A stretch of DNA of 62,878 nt, taken from NCBI GenBank assembly GCA_002704825.1, contig PAIY01000166.1:1-62878 (forward strand), written 5' to 3'. Under the pieces are notes generated by a model. It made no database searches. It was not told where the DNA came from and was given only the letters and a program-made list of their open reading frames with translations. This DNA is from Phycisphaeraceae bacterium (GTDB lineage: Bacteria > Planctomycetota > Phycisphaerae > Phycisphaerales > Phycisphaeraceae). The first letter of the stretch is position 1. Every line of letters starts with the position of its first letter. Position numbers and translations under genes: made by a program. This document shows, one piece after another, positions 61,912-62,878 of this stretch.

Positions 61912-62878
<967 letters not shown>

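Overview
The window reads as chromosome from a planctomycete, probably a marine Phycisphaerae-type bacterium. Taxon evidence seen here: the giant secreted protein (51375-58532, minus) carries the LEPR-x-LL N-terminal motif typical of Planctomycetota, and the membrane protein at 49345-51144 has the C-x2-C-x-YDL zinc ribbon common in that phylum. The class is inference. The right edge holds the end of an rRNA operon on the minus strand (23S 3' part, 5S, terminator).

Layout. (1) 1-1296: start of an outgoing minus-strand gene and a divergent AraC regulator. (2) 1970-6683: a ptxABCDE-type phosphite locus (ABC ATPase, binding protein, permease, phosphite dehydrogenase, LysR regulator) behind a dyad operator. 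(3) 6900-12581: IclR regulator, FAD-dependent oxidoreductase, and a ribose-type ABC importer. (4) 12668-48821: the main feature, about 36 kb dominated by three repeating gene types: an AraC regulator, a PhyH-type Fe(II)/2-oxoglutarate oxygenase, and a UroD-fold protein of the MtaA/MtbA/CmuA methyltransferase superfamily. Nine divergently arranged cassettes (called A to I here) surround one central hub at 19662-26479. The hub encodes a DUF1638-ferredoxin-ASKHA corrinoid activator, a PocR/AraC regulator, a single methyl-corrinoid carrier, an MtaA-like methyltransferase with a thioredoxin-like tail, and a CobW/COG0523 GTPase. (5) 48943-61548: Fur-family regulator, two paralogous envelope proteins flanking the giant LEPR protein, and an aldo/keto reductase. 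(6) 61647-62878: rRNA.

Proposed working model (inference): each AraC senses one substrate and drives its own oxygenase plus UroD-fold protein. The UroD-fold proteins, or some of them, pass methyl groups to the one shared corrinoid protein, which the RACo-like protein keeps in the Co(I) state and which the MtaA-like protein unloads. This would be a plug-in demethylation system with one carrier and many substrate-specific front ends. Only one of the eleven UroD-fold proteins keeps the complete H-x-C...C zinc triad of MtaA, so some may catalyse something else. Cassette I lacks an oxygenase of the PhyH type but carries a ferritin-like diiron protein instead.

All product names come from reading translated sequence and remembered family motifs; no database search was run. 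Start codons were chosen by Shine-Dalgarno spacing, family N-termini and gene overlap.
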